DNA of 64,000 nt from JANQRA01 sp035550735. GTDB lineage: Bacteria > Actinomycetota > Acidimicrobiia > Spongiisociales > ZC4RG35. The position numbers were made by a program, and so were the translations under genes. The notes beneath the pieces were generated by a model. That model saw only the letters and a list, made by a program, of their open reading frames with translations, was not told the DNA's origin and did no database searches. Below, piece after piece: positions 63,274-64,000 of the stretch (its first letter is position 1; each line of letters starts with the position of its first letter). The stretch spans positions 11,675 through 75,674 of the forward strand of contig DASZOM010000003.1 in NCBI GenBank assembly GCA_035550735.1, in the 5' to 3' direction.

Positions 63274-64000
63274 TCAGGTCATCATCCGCAGCAAGGCTCC
63301 CCGGGCATCCTGATAACGGGGATCCTCGGCGCCATGGTGCTTGGGGTCGTGGAGGTAGTCGGTGTGACCGATCGCGGTCGGGACCGGGTCGTATTCGGGA
63401 CATTCGCTCAGCGTCCGACACCCCGGGTCGAACTGGAGGTGCTCGATGCGGTTCACGTATTCCGCATAGGTGGACGCAGGCGGGGCGACCGAATCGGTGC
63501 CTCGAAACTCGGCGAATCGGTCACGCGACGGGCCGAACGAGTAGCCACCGGTCCAATCGGTGAGCCGCCACAGGTTGAACCACCGGATCTTGTTCGGCTT
63601 GGGCTCATCGGGCTGGTCGACATCGCCAAGGCCCATGGCGACGTCCTCGATGAGACGCTCGGTGTCGAAGTACTCCGGATAGGCGCGGCCATAGAGGGCC
63701 CCGGTCGGGCTTCCGTAGGAGAGGAAGCTGACATTCTTCCTCACGTCCTCTTTGAGCAGGGCGATGGCCGCGATCGAGATCACAACCCCGCCGCTGTGGG
63801 CGGATACGAGACAGCCCCCAGCTTGGCCGCCGGCCCGGGCCAGGTAGTCGATCCGTTGTGACAGCTCCGGGACGGCGCGGACGCCGTAGCTGGGGACGGC
63901 GAACGGGTGATAGTGACGGGGCAGGAACGAGATCACGTCCCACATGCCACCGAAGGACTCCTGCGACTCCGGCTTGTACGACCGGTAGACGAGGGTGGCC
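63274..64000 (-). CDS. Serine hydrolase-like protein, 5' end outside window
   Basis: The frame is open to the right edge (about 241 residues). It contains a nucleophile-elbow-like SAHSGGVV with hydrophobic strand and helix around it, followed by NVSFLSYGSPTGALYG, as in alpha/beta hydrolases or lipase-like proteins; Asp and His partners may be in DYLHDPKHHGAED. An internal ATG at 63945 is not a convincing start because coding sequence continues upstream. No family assigned. Confidence 0.6.
   Translation of the reverse strand, partial: ATLVYRSYKPESQESFGGMWDVISFLPRHYHPFAVPSYGVRAVPELSQRIDYLARAGGQAGGCLVSAHSGGVVISIAAIALLKEDVRKNVSFLSYGSPTGALYGRAYPEYFDTERLIEDVAMGLGDVDQPDEPKPNKIRWFNLWRLTDWTGGYSFGPSRDRFAEFRGTDSVAPPASTYAEYVNRIEHLQFDPGCRTLSECPEYDPVPTAIGHTDYLHDPKHHGAEDPRYQDARGALLRMMT

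Overview
The window is about 68% GC and densely packed. It has many GTG/TTG starts, many 1-8 bp stop/start overlaps, promoters that appear leaderless, an F420-type luciferase-like oxidoreductase, a P450-type [3Fe-4S] ferredoxin, and lipoproteins whose mature ends are Thr/Gly-rich linkers. Together these suggest an actinobacterium, most likely of the Acidimicrobiia type. The lineage is an inference; no rRNA or tRNA gene is visible.

Layout. 1-7327 (minus): one catabolic/uptake operon of aldo/keto reductase, ornithine-cyclodeaminase-like protein, threonine-dehydratase-like protein, bicupin, then LivK-LivH-LivM, cut by the left edge. 7417-11504 (plus): three coupled genes for a 2-aminobenzoate-type CoA ligase, a metal-dependent cyclase-family hydrolase and a ThDP enzyme, possibly an isatin/anthranilate branch. 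11567-19371 (minus): a four-gene FtsX/MacB-type ABC exporter. 19433-23757 (minus): a sugar ABC importer with its own ATPase and a Tat-exported lipoprotein. 23883-30477: membrane-anchored EEP phosphatase/nuclease, second PLP dehydratase, MFS and TauE-like transporters, DUF72 protein and a small lipoprotein. 30549-39133 (minus): signalling-type genes, namely a giant cyclase/AAA/TPR protein that seems to start at CTG, a coupled ferredoxin, a 1204-aa membrane TPR/Ig-like protein and a SHOCT protein.

39282-52537 is a carbohydrate/polyol locus. A minus-strand operon (GlpA-like flavoprotein, second flavoprotein, DeoR repressor, glycerol-kinase-like FGGY kinase) diverges from a GH13 glucosidase, which is followed by a CehA/McbA metallohydrolase, a NIF3-like protein and a second sugar ABC importer lacking an ATPase. 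Ten-base-pair periodic TGTGG/CCACA repeats in the two intergenic regions look like operators for the local DeoR protein. 52603-58335 holds an MMPL pump divergent from a PadR/permease-prefix pair with a well-formed promoter, a YciI protein and a cyclase-like/SRPBCC fusion. 58381-64000 is accessory in character: an LPFTG surface protein, a lower-GC gene between 24-bp direct repeats, an LLM oxidoreductase, an ADP-ribosylglycohydrolase remnant, a VapBC module with palindromic control sites, a small Cys-pair protein, a phage-like amidase and an incomplete serine-hydrolase-like gene.

A family of intergenic inverted repeats (arms CTTACCTCAGGTAG / CTACCTGAGGTRAG) occurs at about 35.1, 39.2 and 52.5 kb, and twice supplies the last codons of a gene. 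No IS element, CRISPR array or origin was seen, and no gene-free stretch exceeds about 300 bp.
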